This document shows positions 25,525 to 34,891 of a stretch of 64,000 bases of DNA, one piece after another. Source of the DNA: Calditrichia bacterium. Lineage in GTDB: Bacteria > Calditrichota > Calditrichia > RBG-13-44-9 > J075. The stretch lies in NCBI GenBank assembly GCA_020635015.1, contig JACKAP010000011.1, forward strand, positions 124,001 to 188,000, in the 5' to 3' direction. The notes below the pieces were generated by a model. The model was not told the origin of the DNA. It saw nothing but the letters and a program-made list of their open reading frames with translations, and did no database searches. Position 1 is the first letter of the stretch. Each line of letters begins with the position of its first letter. The translations under genes and the position numbers were made by a program.

Positions 25525-27006
25525 TCAATTTTCGTCTTGATTACCGATCAATACCGGCTGATTGCGCTCAAAATCCCAGAGCGATTTGACTTTCAGATCC
25601 AGCAAGGCCAGTTTATAGTTGATCAAGGCTTCCACCAGCCCGATCTTTTTAGCCGAGAGCTGGGTCTGGAACTGGTTTAAATCCATGCTGGTCAGATCGC
25701 CGTTCTCGTAGCGTTCCAGGTTGATATCGTAGGTCAACTGGGCGGTGCGCACGTTCTGTTGGGCAATCTCGATCTGGATCACCTGGTTCTCCAGATTACG
25801 GTAGGCTTTGCGGATATCGATGATGATGCCGGTTTTCTCTTCTTCCAGGGAGAGATTGCTGCTCTCCACCGACACCTCGGCGGCACGGATACGCGATTTC
25901 CGCTCACCCCAATCGTAGAGTGGTATCTCCAGCGACAGGCTGACGCGCTGGTTTTCGGTGGGTTTGTCGTACAGCCGGCTGAATTCCTCGTCATTTCCGA
26001 AGATGCCGTAGGAGAGATTGATGTCTCCCCGGAATTCATTGACTGCGGTGGAGCGGGTCAGGTTGGCTTTCGCCGACTGGATATTAATCTGGCGCTGGCG
26101 CAGCTCCTGGCGGTTTTTTAGCGCGAATTCGATCGCTTTATCGAGATTCACCTCCACCGGTTCCTGGGTTACTTCCGCCACCACGCTGATTTCCTCGCTG
26201 ATCGGCATGCCAATCAGGCGCTTGAAATCGTCCAGGCTGTTTTCCATTGCCACCTGGTTGTTTTGCACCGTGGATCGGCTGCTGGTGAGGTTCAGCTCCG
26301 CCTGGTAGAGCTCCTCCCGGGCGGCCAGCCCGGCGCTGACCTTGTTCTCGATGATCTGGTAGCTGCGCTGAGTGTTCTGGTATTCCTCCTGGCTGACCTG
26401 CAGGCTCATCTTCTGGCGGAAGGCGCCGTAGAAGGCCTGGGCCACCTGCACTTCCAGCAGCAGCTCCTGCAGGCTGTAATTGATCTGGGTATTTTCCAGG
26501 TCCAGTTCAACATCGCGCAGGTCCAGCTTGGTACGGTTATAGGTAAAGATCGGCTGCTGGTAGGTCAGGAAGAGATTGTTGCTGAAGCTGCGGTTCTGGG
26601 CGCTGCCGAACTCGCTGGTGACATCGCGCCAACTGAACTGGTTGCGCAGGGAGAGGGTGCCGTCGGTGGGCACGATCGGCTGCGAGACCAGGAATAGTCC
26701 GGAGGATTGCACCGTCTCCGTGCGGTTGAAGGTGGAGAAAAAGGCATTGAACTCATCGGAACGGTCGTAGAGGATCGGTTCCAGGGTCAGGCTGAAACGG
26801 GATTTCAGCGCGGCGTTCTGAGCTTTCAGCCGCTCCTCACTCGCTTCCAGGCTCATCTTCGCGCGCAGGATATCCGGGCTGTTGTTGCGCGCCACCTCCA
26901 TCGCCTGGGGCAGGGAGACCGGCTCCTGGGAGTATGCCGGATGAATCCAAGTCAGGCTGAGAAGAAGGCATAACAGTTTTTGTACTCCCCGATAGAATAT
27001 TCGCAT
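25525..27006 (-). CDS. TolC-family outer membrane channel
   Basis: 493 aa. Signal peptide MRIFYRGVQKLLCLLLSLTW...AYSQ followed by two OEP repeats with long helices (for example EVQVAQAFYGAFRQKMSLQVSQEEYQ). First gene of the exporter operon TolC, adaptor, RND, RND-ABC fusion, ABC-2 permease. The ATG at 27006 is preferred because AAGGA lies seven bases upstream; a GTG six bases earlier is possible. It supplies the outer-membrane exit for the two pumps downstream. Confidence 0.9.
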   Translation of the reverse strand: MRIFYRGVQKLLCLLLSLTWIHPAYSQEPVSLPQAMEVARNNSPDILRAKMSLEASEERLKAQNAALKSRFSLTLEPILYDRSDEFNAFFSTFNRTETVQSSGLFLVSQPIVPTDGTLSLRNQFSWRDVTSEFGSAQNRSFSNNLFLTYQQPIFTYNRTKLDLRDVELDLENTQINYSLQELLLEVQVAQAFYGAFRQKMSLQVSQEEYQNTQRSYQIIENKVSAGLAAREELYQAELNLTSSRSTVQNNQVAMENSLDDFKRLIGMPISEEISVVAEVTQEPVEVNLDKAIEFALKNRQELRQRQINIQSAKANLTRSTAVNEFRGDINLSYGIFGNDEEFSRLYDKPTENQRVSLSLEIPLYDWGERKSRIRAAEVSVESSNLSLEEEKTGIIIDIRKAYRNLENQVIQIEIAQQNVRTAQLTYDINLERYENGDLTSMDLNQFQTQLSAKKIGLVEALINYKLALLDLKVKSLWDFERNQPVLIGNQDEN

Positions 27007-27270
27007 CGTCACATCCTTAGTTCTACTTTGAGAAATTGAATAAAGCTTTGTTTTTTAAGCCCCTCTCCTCCCAGGAGAGGGGTTTGGGGTGAGGTTTAAA
27101 ATGGGCAAAATTCATCATCAAGAGATTTTCCGACTTATCCGGGTTTATTAACCTCACCCCCGGCCCCTCTCCTGGGAGGAGAGGGGAGCTTTACCCGCTA
27201 ATTTCCTATGTTTTTACAACTTATCCGGTACTCATCCGTGTTAATCCGTGTAATCCGTGGTTTGTCGTTT
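27007..27270. repeat. Intergenic GC-rich inverted repeat (CCCCTCTCC family)
   Basis: Two internally palindromic blocks, at about 27060-27083 and 27165-27188, each of the form CCCCTCTCCT-nnn-AGGAGAGGGG. They sit inside larger inverted arms (GGGGTGAGG at about 27086 and CCTCACCCC at about 27152). A related element lies at 46160-46250. A single TAATCCGTGTAATCCGTGG word lies near 27240. No gene seen. Confidence 0.8.
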
Positions 27271-30200
27271 TTATCGCTTGATAAATTTCACCGCATCAGC
27301 GATGATTAGCTTGCCGCCGGAACGGTCTACCAACTCCACCACCGCCTTACCCTGAGAGAAATAGTAGCTTCCCAATAGATTCCAGCCCGGGTCGGCGCTG
27401 TCGGCATCCAGATTGATATCTTCCGCCCCGTCGTCGTGGTGAATGGTGTAATTGAAAGTGCCCCATTCATTCCTGCGCTCCCAGCGGTTGGTCAACAGGT
27501 TTTTGTCGATAATATAAATATAGACATCATAAGTGCCGGCATCCGGCAGCGGCACGGTCCAGATTGCTTTTTTGGGTCCGCCGTCGGAGCGGATATAATG
27601 GGCAGAATGCACATAATCGCCGAAGAAGGCGGCATTTTTGATCATCTCCCATTGATTGGGCGGCCGCCAGGAACGGAAGCGCTCGTAGGTCTCTTCCTGC
27701 TCGCCCCGCTCGCCGAGCAGCGTCCGCTTTAGCCAACTGCGGTAGGGGGGATTGTAGGCTTCGAAGCCGCTGTCTTCGTTATCGACGACAATCTCCCCGG
27801 GATTTTCCAAATCCAGGTAGGCGATGGCTTTTTCCCCGTCGAACGGCTGTGCCTTGCGCCGGGTCTCGGGATCGTCGAAGCGCTGGGTAAAGACCCGCGG
27901 CAGGTTCTCTGCCAGCACGGTGTTGATCTGGATCATCTGCGGTTCGCTGTCCAGTACGATGCCGATCTCCCGAGCCTCTCTGGCTCCCAGGCGCACGGTG
28001 CGGGCCAGATCGGTGTCGCTGCCGAAATCGCCAAACCCGCGCCGCCGGCCCTCGCCCCGGGCGCGGAAAGCGATTTCCACAATGCCGGGCACTTCCGCCC
28101 GGTTGTAGAGCAGAAAGGTCACCTGGTAGCGCAGCCGGTCGCCGTCCTGCACCCGGTACATTTCGATATCGCGCACTTTGAAGGCCGGCAGGCTTTTACC
28201 CTCCTGCCACACTTGCAAGGCAGGGCGGATGTCTAAGTCCAGTTGCTGCTGCAACTGCCGGATCAGCAGACTGTCGCGGACGATGGAGAAGCGATGGGCT
28301 TCGACCAGGTCGATCAACAGGCCGGAAACCTGGCCCGGGGCTCGCTCGCTTTCCAGCATTTTGAAGAGATATTCTCCGCTCAATTGCACTGCATCGGTGC
28401 GCAGGCGGCTGTCCCGGGGAGATTTCAGCAAGGCGGTCAGGGTTTGATCGCGCAGGGCCCGGCTGACTTGCTCCTCATCGGTCATGCCTTCCGAGAAGCG
28501 TCCCCCTCCCGGATCGGCGCCGTTGGCCTTGCGGTAGAGATATCCTTCCAGCGCTGCATTCAGCAGGGGCCAGCGAGGCGAATCCAGAATGTTGACATAG
28601 CTGTAAAAGTGGGGAAAGATATCGCAATTGGGAATATAATTTCCGAATTCGCTCATCCAGCGCGGCAGGGCGTCCTGGCGGGTGAAGGTGGATTCGACAA
28701 AACGCTTGAAACGGATGATCTCTTTTTCCTTGTCGGTCATCGACTGATTGTTGCGGTCGAGGCTCCAGTTCATCCGCCGGTCGAGCGATTTAAAATCGGC
28801 CCCCGGGAGCAGGGTGCCGTTCTCCGGGAGAAATGCCTGCTCCGGCTGTACCCGCTCCGTCGCTACGCTCCAGATCCGCGGGTAGGTATAAAACTGCACC
28901 GGTACCTCGATCAGCTCCAGTTTGCGGAAGGGGTAGCTCAAGTTGAGCGCACGTTCATAATCCTGGCGCGCCTCCCGGATGACCGCCGGGAGGGTATCGC
29001 CCACCTCTTGGAAGTATTCCTCGAAGAAGCGGTGGGAGGGGAGGGTGTAGAGATGGTAGCTGAGGCTATCGACAGTAATGCGGTCCTCCCGGTACGGCCC
29101 GATCACCAGGGAGATCCGGGGCAGGGAGTAGGGGGGACGAAAGCGGTATCGTCCGTCGCCGAGGTCTTCGCGCTCGCCCTGGGAGATGGGCAGCATTCCC
29201 GGCGCGCACTGCACGGTCAAATCAAATTCGCCAAAATTTCCCTGGCGGTTCTCCGGAAAGCCGGCGCCTTCCGGCAACCCGACCCGGGGGTACCAGAGGT
29301 TTTCCGCGGTGAGCAGCAGGAAGCGGTCCTCGATGAAGGCGTGTTTCTTGGCGACTTTATTCATCAGGTAGATCAGGAACATTTTGTGACGGGTGGTATC
29401 CGCAACATCCAGATAGCAGGCCTGATCATCGATGCGGCCGGCGTAGTTCAACTGCAGCCGCAGGGTGTCGCCCGGCAATACCGCCTGTGGTGGGCGGATG
29501 GTGATGAGATGCTGTTCCCGCGAATGAGAAACCGTCTGGCCGTTGATGCGGGTTTCCGTCACCTGCAGGCCGGGATTGAGGCTGATGAAGAACTGGTCCA
29601 GTGGCGCGGAGGTGCGGTTGTGCAGGGTCAGTGCCGCATCTGCCTGGATCCGGCGGCCGCTATGCTTGAGGGTCAATTGCAGGCGTTCCCGGGTCAGATT
29701 GGGCGTCTGCAGATAGCGCTGGTTGATCCCTGCCATCGCTTCACGGAGCCGGATCCCGTTATAAAAATGATCCAGGTAGATGCTGGCAACCCAGCCGCCG
29801 GCCAGGAGCAGCACGGCGCCGAAGAGCGGTGCCAGCCGGGTGCTGACCCCCGACTGCGGCAGCCGCCGGAACAGGCGCACGCTCAGCCATAGGAAAGCCA
29901 GTCCGAAGGCGAGGTACATACCGCGCTGCAGCAGCAGCCACCCCAGATCCGGGATACCCACAAAATCGGAGTAAGTCAGCGGCAGGAAGGCCCCGAGGAA
30001 GTCGAACAAATAAAATTGTTTTTCCCCCAGGTAGATCAGATTCAGGCCCAGCAGTCCCAGGATCAGCAGCACGGTGATGGCCTGGTTGCGGATCAACTGC
30101 ATTAGCAGAAAAGCCAGGCCGGTTACGAATACCAGGGTCGGCAACACCATGACCAGCGGATAGATCAGGTAAGGAGCCGCCGTAAATCCGGTCTTGGAAA

Positions 30201-30606
30201 ATGCCAGGTGCAGCACTGCAAATACCAGCAGCAGGAGCAGATCGAGCAGAAAAAAAACGCCCAATATCCCCAGGGTTTTGGCGAAGATATAAGTACTGTT
30301 GCCGAGGGAGCGGATGTAGATCACTTCACTGGTGTCGAGCTTGCGGTCGCGTTTGAAAATATCCGTTGCCACAAATGCGAGCACTGCGGTTTGGGCGATG
30401 GTGATCAGAATCAGGTTGGTATAGGGGATGAAACCGGAAATACTGCGCACCGAATAAGGGACCGGGGAAACCGAGCTGAAGAAGAGGATATTTAAGCCGG
30501 TCATGATCAACAGCGACAACCCGGCGAAGATGCGGAACAGCCAGTCGCGCAGGATGTTGAGCGCTTCGTAGAGCGCAATCGCTTTGATGGTATGCAGCAT
30601 GGTCAT
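27271..30606 (-). CDS. ABC-2 permease fused to a degenerate M1-peptidase-like region and golvesin-type domain
   Basis: 1111 aa. Residues 1-285 hold an ABC-2 permease half with about seven TMs (SLLIMTGLNILFFSS..., TLGILGVFFLLDLLLLLVFAVLHL). An ectodomain of M1 aminopeptidase type follows (about 300-850; e.g. LPISQGEREDLGDGRYRFRPPYSLPRISLVIGPY, LELIEVPVQFYTYPRIWSVATERVQPE), but no HExxH is visible where the zinc site should be, so it is probably inactive. The C-terminal 150 residues (IVVDNEDSGFEAY ... GTYDVYIYI ... KLIIADAVKFIKR) match the golvesin/xanthan-lyase C-terminal beta domain. The ATG overlaps the stop of the preceding ATPase by 4 bp, so the two form one ABC transporter. Substrate unknown. 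Confidence 0.8.
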   Translation of the reverse strand: MTMLHTIKAIALYEALNILRDWLFRIFAGLSLLIMTGLNILFFSSVSPVPYSVRSISGFIPYTNLILITIAQTAVLAFVATDIFKRDRKLDTSEVIYIRSLGNSTYIFAKTLGILGVFFLLDLLLLLVFAVLHLAFSKTGFTAAPYLIYPLVMVLPTLVFVTGLAFLLMQLIRNQAITVLLILGLLGLNLIYLGEKQFYLFDFLGAFLPLTYSDFVGIPDLGWLLLQRGMYLAFGLAFLWLSVRLFRRLPQSGVSTRLAPLFGAVLLLAGGWVASIYLDHFYNGIRLREAMAGINQRYLQTPNLTRERLQLTLKHSGRRIQADAALTLHNRTSAPLDQFFISLNPGLQVTETRINGQTVSHSREQHLITIRPPQAVLPGDTLRLQLNYAGRIDDQACYLDVADTTRHKMFLIYLMNKVAKKHAFIEDRFLLLTAENLWYPRVGLPEGAGFPENRQGNFGEFDLTVQCAPGMLPISQGEREDLGDGRYRFRPPYSLPRISLVIGPYREDRITVDSLSYHLYTLPSHRFFEEYFQEVGDTLPAVIREARQDYERALNLSYPFRKLELIEVPVQFYTYPRIWSVATERVQPEQAFLPENGTLLPGADFKSLDRRMNWSLDRNNQSMTDKEKEIIRFKRFVESTFTRQDALPRWMSEFGNYIPNCDIFPHFYSYVNILDSPRWPLLNAALEGYLYRKANGADPGGGRFSEGMTDEEQVSRALRDQTLTALLKSPRDSRLRTDAVQLSGEYLFKMLESERAPGQVSGLLIDLVEAHRFSIVRDSLLIRQLQQQLDLDIRPALQVWQEGKSLPAFKVRDIEMYRVQDGDRLRYQVTFLLYNRAEVPGIVEIAFRARGEGRRRGFGDFGSDTDLARTVRLGAREAREIGIVLDSEPQMIQINTVLAENLPRVFTQRFDDPETRRKAQPFDGEKAIAYLDLENPGEIVVDNEDSGFEAYNPPYRSWLKRTLLGERGEQEETYERFRSWRPPNQWEMIKNAAFFGDYVHSAHYIRSDGGPKKAIWTVPLPDAGTYDVYIYIIDKNLLTNRWERRNEWGTFNYTIHHDDGAEDINLDADSADPGWNLLGSYYFSQGKAVVELVDRSGGKLIIADAVKFIKR

Positions 30607-31481
30607 CCCGCCTGTTTATCCATAAAATACACATAGGCATGTTCCAGATCCGGCTCGATGGTTTTGCCGGCCGGCTCCTCGAGCCGGTTGGCCACCACCT
30701 GCACCAGCCAGCCTCGCTCTGCCGGGATGGTGGAAATCACCGCGTATTTTTCCTTGATCCGGGGAAGGTCGCGGTCGGATACTTCCAGTTGAAACGCATG
30801 TCCGGCGGCCTGGCGAATGAACTGTTCCGGCGGTCCGTGGAAGCCCACCCGGCCCTGGTTGAGCAGGGCCATGTCGTTGCAAGTGCTGGAAATATCGCCC
30901 ACGATGTGGGTGGAGAGGATGATGATGCGTTCGCTATGACCCATGTCGGCCAGGATATTGCGGAAGCGGATGCGCTCTTCCGGATCGAGACCGGTGGTCG
31001 GCTCATCGACGATCAGCAGTTTGGGATCGCCGATCAGTGCCTGGGCGATGCCCAGACGCCGCTTCATCCCTCCGGAAAGCTTCTTGGCCATCCGGTCGCG
31101 GGCTTCAAATAAACCGACCTTTTCCAGCATCGCATCCACCGCGTCCCGGCGCGCCGCTTTCGCTTTCAGGCCGCTCAGGCGGGCGCAGTAGTCGAGAAAC
31201 TCCCAGGTGCGGATCTTGGAAAACGCGCTGAACCCCTGGGGCAGATATCCGCTGATCGCCCGGATCTCCTTCCGGTAATGCTGCAGATCCCGGCCGTCCA
31301 CCAGCACCTGGCCGGAGGTCGGCTCCATCAGGGTCACCAGGATGCGCATCAGGGTCGTCTTGCCGGCACCGTTGGGGCCTAACAGGCCGAACAGGCCGCT
31401 TTCGATCTGCAGGGAAACATCGTCCAGGGCGCGTTTCTGCTGCCCGTAAATCTTGCTTAAATTTTGAATACTGATCTGCAT
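30603..31481 (-). CDS. ABC-2 type transporter ATPase
   Basis: 292 aa. Walker A GPNGAGKTT (about 36-44), signature LSGGMKRR, Walker B LLIVDEPTTGLD, switch His STHIVGD, and a C-terminal extension ending EPDLEHAYVYFMDKQ. It is clearly similar to the ATPase at the end of the RND fusion (both have a FGLLGPNGAGKTTLMRI core and a GYLPQ Q-loop). The ATG at 31481 has AAGGCGG upstream; an ATG 60 bases further upstream would add 20 residues with no homology. Translationally coupled to the permease/peptidase fusion gene. Confidence 0.93.
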   Translation of the reverse strand: MQISIQNLSKIYGQQKRALDDVSLQIESGLFGLLGPNGAGKTTLMRILVTLMEPTSGQVLVDGRDLQHYRKEIRAISGYLPQGFSAFSKIRTWEFLDYCARLSGLKAKAARRDAVDAMLEKVGLFEARDRMAKKLSGGMKRRLGIAQALIGDPKLLIVDEPTTGLDPEERIRFRNILADMGHSERIIILSTHIVGDISSTCNDMALLNQGRVGFHGPPEQFIRQAAGHAFQLEVSDRDLPRIKEKYAVISTIPAERGWLVQVVANRLEEPAGKTIEPDLEHAYVYFMDKQAG

Positions 31482-32061
31482 GCCGCCTTCCGTTCGGTTC
31501 GCATTAAGTATATGAAGCAGATTCGTTATTGGCAACAGCAACTTTTTTCAAGCTGATGCTGGATACTGGATACTGGATACTGGATACTGGATAAGTGTAA
31601 AAAAAGCTTGTTCGAGTGGAAAAATCGGTTTCATTTCAGCATATCCAGCATCCAGCATCCAGCATCCAGCATCCAGCATCCAGCATCCATTAGACAATCC
31701 TGCCTTCAAATTATTGCATAAGACCCCCTTTTTAGCCGGTTTGTTTCAGGCTTCTTAATTCTACTTTGAGATTTTAAGAATTGGCCCACGAAACACTCGA
31801 AAGCACACTAAAATATAATGAGAATGTAAACACCTTTCGCATCATTTCGAGTATTTCGTAGGCATCTATTTTCATCTACTAAGCCAACGTCTTAAAGTAG
31901 AACGAATCACCCGGAAAAAATACAAAGGTATTGCAATTTTAGCCATTATTTCTCTAATTGTGCTCTTGTTATTGGTGAAAAAAATTACAAAAAGAAGCAG
32001 AGCGGCGAATCCGGAGAAGATAAATTCGAAACATGCGATGAACCTTTAGAAGGAGATTAAT
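31482..32061. repeat. Intergenic region with second copy of the 7-mer-armed element
   Basis: At about 31555-31690: ACTGGAT 7-mers, the core TAAAAAAAGCTTGTTCG, and CAGCATC 7-mers, the same layout as at 6418-6700 but with only about six right-arm copies. From 31700 to 32050 the DNA is AT-rich; an open frame at about 31905-32048 encodes a hydrophobic stretch (ILAIISLIVLLLLV) but has no acceptable start codon, so I do not call it. Confidence 0.8.
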
Positions 32062-32811
32062 GTGAATATTGCTGTTTGTATCAAGCAAACCCCCGATACC
32101 GCCATCCGGGTAAAGGTGGCCGACGACGGCAAGTCGATTGTGCAGGATGGAATTCAGTGGGTGATCAATCCCTACGACGAATTCGCGGTGGAAGAGGCCT
32201 TGCAGCTTACCGAAAAACACGGAGGCGAGGTCACCATCGTGTCCCTCGGACCGGCGGGTATCGAAAAAACCATCCGCGAAGCGCTGGCGATGGGTGCCCA
32301 CAAGGCGATCCGCATCGATGCGGACCATATACCGGATGATCCTTCGGTTACCGCCAAAGCGCTGGTGGAAGTGTTGAAAAACGGAAATTATGACCTGATC
32401 TTCCTGGGGCGGCAGGCGGTCGATGATGACCATCATCAGATGGCCTCGCTGGTATCCCAGGCGTTGGGGCTGCCCTGTGTCACTGTGGTCGTGAAGCTGG
32501 AGATCGACGGCGGAAAAGGCACCGCCCTGCGCGAAGTGGAAGGTGGATACGAGAAAGTGGCATTCGCCCTTCCGGCAGTGATCGGCGCGAACCGCCATCT
32601 CAATACCCCGCGTTACCGTTCGCTGAAAGGGATCATGCAGGCGAAGAAAAAGACCATCGAAGTGCTTCCCGCAACTTTGGCCGCGCCAAAGCTGGTGGTG
32701 GAAAAGTTGACCCCGCCGCCGGCCAAAAAGGAAGGGAAGATTTTCAAAAACGGGGCGGCCGATGCAGCGGAAGTGGCCCGTCTGCTCAGAGACGAAGCGA
32801 AGGTGATCTAA
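32062..32811 (+). CDS. etfB: Electron transfer flavoprotein subunit beta
   Basis: 249 aa. Beta subunit of ETF, which carries electrons from acyl-CoA and other dehydrogenases to the quinone pool or other acceptors. Shows the family start NIAVCIKQTPDTAIRV, the AMP/FAD-binding motif region and FLGRQAVDDDHHQM, plus the typical VEGGYEKVAFALPAVIGANRHLNTPRYRSLKGIMQAKKK. GTG start at 32062 with AGGAG at 32051-32055; the overlapping ATG reads into a stop. Located 27 bp upstream of etfA. No acyl-CoA dehydrogenase or ETF-quinone oxidoreductase is nearby, so the electron donor is unknown. Confidence 0.95.
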   Translation: MNIAVCIKQTPDTAIRVKVADDGKSIVQDGIQWVINPYDEFAVEEALQLTEKHGGEVTIVSLGPAGIEKTIREALAMGAHKAIRIDADHIPDDPSVTAKALVEVLKNGNYDLIFLGRQAVDDDHHQMASLVSQALGLPCVTVVVKLEIDGGKGTALREVEGGYEKVAFALPAVIGANRHLNTPRYRSLKGIMQAKKKTIEVLPATLAAPKLVVEKLTPPPAKKEGKIFKNGAADAAEVARLLRDEAKVI

Positions 32812-32838
32812 GCATCGACAAAATCAGGAGAAAATAAG

Positions 32839-33810
32839 ATGGCAACAATATTGGTTGTATCGGAAGTTCAAGACGGAAAGATGAAATCCGTTTCTACGGA
32901 AGTGTTTACCGCCGCCGTAAAAATGGCCGGCGAAACCGGGAACAGCGTGACGGCCCTGTTTGTCGGGAACGGTCTGGATGGTCTGGCAGATAGCGCCGGC
33001 AAATTTGGGGTTGCCGATGTGGTATTGGCGGAGGGAACCAGCCTGGCAAAATTCAGCCCCGATGCGTACGCAGCGGCAATTGCCGAAGTGGCAAAGCAAA
33101 AAGATGCGGCAGTGATCCTGATGAGCGCCACCTACACCGGCAAAGACTTGCTGGCCCGGACTGCGCAGATCCTGGATACCGGCCTGGCGCAGGATTGCAT
33201 CAGCTACCGTGCGGAGGGCGGCAAGCTCTATTTTACCCGCCCGGTCTATGCCGGCAAGCTGTTGGCGGAAGTGCGGGTGGATGCCGCGCCGGTCATGGCC
33301 ACGTTCCGCCCGAAATCCTTTAAGCCGGCGGAAAGCCCGGTTGCGGTTAAAGCGGAAAAGCTCAGCCTGGATCTCCCGGCGCCGAAGGCGGTGCTGGAGG
33401 AAATGCAACTGAGCGGCGGCGGCAAAATGGATGTAACCGAAGCGGATATGATCGTCAGCGGCGGCCGCGGGATGAAAGGGCCGGAAAACTGGGGGATCCT
33501 GGAAGAACTGGCAGAGGTGCTCGGCGCCGCTACCGGCTGTTCCCGCCCGGTCTCCGACGACGGCTGGCGGCCTCACGAGGAGCATATCGGCCAGACCGGC
33601 CGTACGGTATCGCCGACCCTCTACGTCGCCTGCGGCATCTCCGGCGCGATCCAGCACCTGGCCGGGATGTCTTCGTCCAAATTCATCGTGGCGATCAACA
33701 AAGATGAGGAAGCCCCGATCTTCAAGGCTGCCGATTACGGTATCGTGGGCGATGTATTCGAAGTGCTTCCGGCCCTGACGGCGGAAATCCGGAAGCTAAA
33801 ACAAGACTGA
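32839..33810 (+). CDS. etfA: Electron transfer flavoprotein subunit alpha
   Basis: 323 aa. Alpha subunit carrying the FAD-binding domain: SRPVSDDGWRPHEEHIGQTG and SPTLYVACGISGAIQHLAGM are the ETF-alpha signature, with SGGRGMKGPENW before it. ATG after AGGAG; 27 bp after etfB. Standard length, so a canonical (non-bifurcating fusion-free) ETF; bifurcating ability cannot be settled here. Confidence 0.95.
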   Translation: MATILVVSEVQDGKMKSVSTEVFTAAVKMAGETGNSVTALFVGNGLDGLADSAGKFGVADVVLAEGTSLAKFSPDAYAAAIAEVAKQKDAAVILMSATYTGKDLLARTAQILDTGLAQDCISYRAEGGKLYFTRPVYAGKLLAEVRVDAAPVMATFRPKSFKPAESPVAVKAEKLSLDLPAPKAVLEEMQLSGGGKMDVTEADMIVSGGRGMKGPENWGILEELAEVLGAATGCSRPVSDDGWRPHEEHIGQTGRTVSPTLYVACGISGAIQHLAGMSSSKFIVAINKDEEAPIFKAADYGIVGDVFEVLPALTAEIRKLKQD

Positions 33811-33996
33811 TCTCAGATAAATAGAACGCGGATGACGCGGATTTACACGGTTTTTTAATGTTGCTTCGCCAGAAAGCTGCACAGATTTACCGCAAAGGGC
33901 GCAAAGAGCGCAGAGATGTCTTCAAAATTAAGTTTTGTCGTTTAATTTAAGTATTCATCTGCGAAAATCCGTGTCATCCGCGTCATCCGCGTTCTA
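33811..33996. repeat. Inverted repeat element with ATAGAACGCGGATGACGCGG arms
   Basis: Left arm at about 33822-33850 and right arm (CCGCGTCATCCGCGTTCTAT sense) at about 33973-33998 enclose about 120 bp. A second member of the family is at 49890-50100. It lies between convergent etfA and the Gx gene. Confidence 0.85.
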
Positions 33997-34536
33997 TTAC
34001 TTTTCTCCTTCCTCAAAATCCCCCTCCAGCCGCTTCAACAACCAAAAACTGAATACCCCGGTTACCACCCCGGTGAGTACCCCGGTGAGGAGCAGGTAGG
34101 GGAGGAGGTACCACAGCACCGGGTTGCGAAAGAGCAGGGTTGCCGCCACCCAAAGCTGCCCGGCATTATGGGCCAGGGCCCCGGCGATGCTGACCGTCAA
34201 CAGGCTGAAGATGCGCAATCGGAAGAGCAGGATCATCACCAGCACCGCCAGCAGGCCGCCGCTGAGGGAGAGGAAAAATCCCGGTGTAAACAGCGTGCCG
34301 GTAAAGAACGAGCCGATCACGATGCGGAAGAGGGAAACGGTCAGCGCCGCCTTCCAGTCCAGCCAATAGAGGGCAATCAGGGTGGCGATGTTGGCCAGGC
34401 CGAACTTCAGCCAGGGCACCGGCCGCGGCAGGTAGGCCTCAAAGATGAACAGCAGCAGACCGACCACGATCAGCCCGCTCACCCGGGCTTCCCATATTTC
34501 AGCCGGTGATAACTTGGACGGGTTCTTCGGAATCAT
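33997..34536 (-). CDS. Gx transporter/heptaprenyl diphosphate synthase component I-like membrane protein
   Basis: 179 aa with five to six TM helices. Matches the Gx transporter (HepPP_synt_1) family by length and by KFGLANIATLIALYWLDWKAALTVSLFRIVIGSFFTGTLFTPGFFLSLSGG. The family is often found beside NusG domain II proteins, as here: its start lies 38 bp inside the upstream gene. No good SD is visible at the ATG, fitting translational coupling. The function of the family is uncertain; a role as a small-molecule transporter is proposed more than shown. Confidence 0.8.
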   Translation of the reverse strand: MIPKNPSKLSPAEIWEARVSGLIVVGLLLFIFEAYLPRPVPWLKFGLANIATLIALYWLDWKAALTVSLFRIVIGSFFTGTLFTPGFFLSLSGGLLAVLVMILLFRLRIFSLLTVSIAGALAHNAGQLWVAATLLFRNPVLWYLLPYLLLTGVLTGVVTGVFSFWLLKRLEGDFEEGEK

Positions 34537-34891
34537 GCTGGGAGGGGATATAGATTAATAGCTTGTGCGGAACGCAGACGATCATCTGTCCGGTGCGTGA
34601 AATGGCGCCCATCTGTTGGCAAATCCTTTGGGGACAATCGTTCCGGGAAATGCGAATCTGGCGGTTGGCAACGGTTACTTCTACCGGGGGATCGAATTCG
34701 TCGAGTGAATAGATGCGGTCCAGGTTGAGGTCGATTTGATATTTTACGGTCCCGGCAATTTCGACCACCGCAATCGCCGGCGTGCTTCCCGAGGCGCTGG
34801 AAACCCATTGCGCGTAATATCCGAGCGTCAAAAGCAGCCCCCAGAATAACAGGTCGCCGGGGCGGAATAGCGTGCGTTTCTGGGTGTGCAT
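34499..34891 (-). CDS. NusG domain II-containing membrane-anchored protein
   Basis: 130 aa. One N-terminal TM (about 12-32, LLFWGLLLTLGYYAQWVSSA) and an extracytoplasmic NusG-II/DUF1312-like domain with the conserved GTVKYQIDLN and SRNDCPQRICQQMG...VCVPHKLLIYI. The DCP-x-Q-x-C motif with paired Cys is the family hallmark. Start at 34891 has AAGGGA upstream; longer ORF extensions run through a terminator-like hairpin and are rejected. Overlaps the Gx gene. Such pairs often accompany flavin- or quinone-linked electron transfer proteins. Confidence 0.82.
   Translation of the reverse strand: MHTQKRTLFRPGDLLFWGLLLTLGYYAQWVSSASGSTPAIAVVEIAGTVKYQIDLNLDRIYSLDEFDPPVEVTVANRQIRISRNDCPQRICQQMGAISRTGQMIVCVPHKLLIYIPSQHDSEEPVQVITG

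Noticed and set aside
28243..29892. 549-codon frame antisense to the permease/peptidase fusion
   Set aside because: Same artefact; no conserved motifs and the opposite strand is clearly coding.
31905..32048. Small hydrophobic frame (ILAIISLIVLLLLV) before etfB
   Set aside because: No ATG, GTG or TTG before the hydrophobic stretch and no SD; probably AT-rich noncoding DNA.
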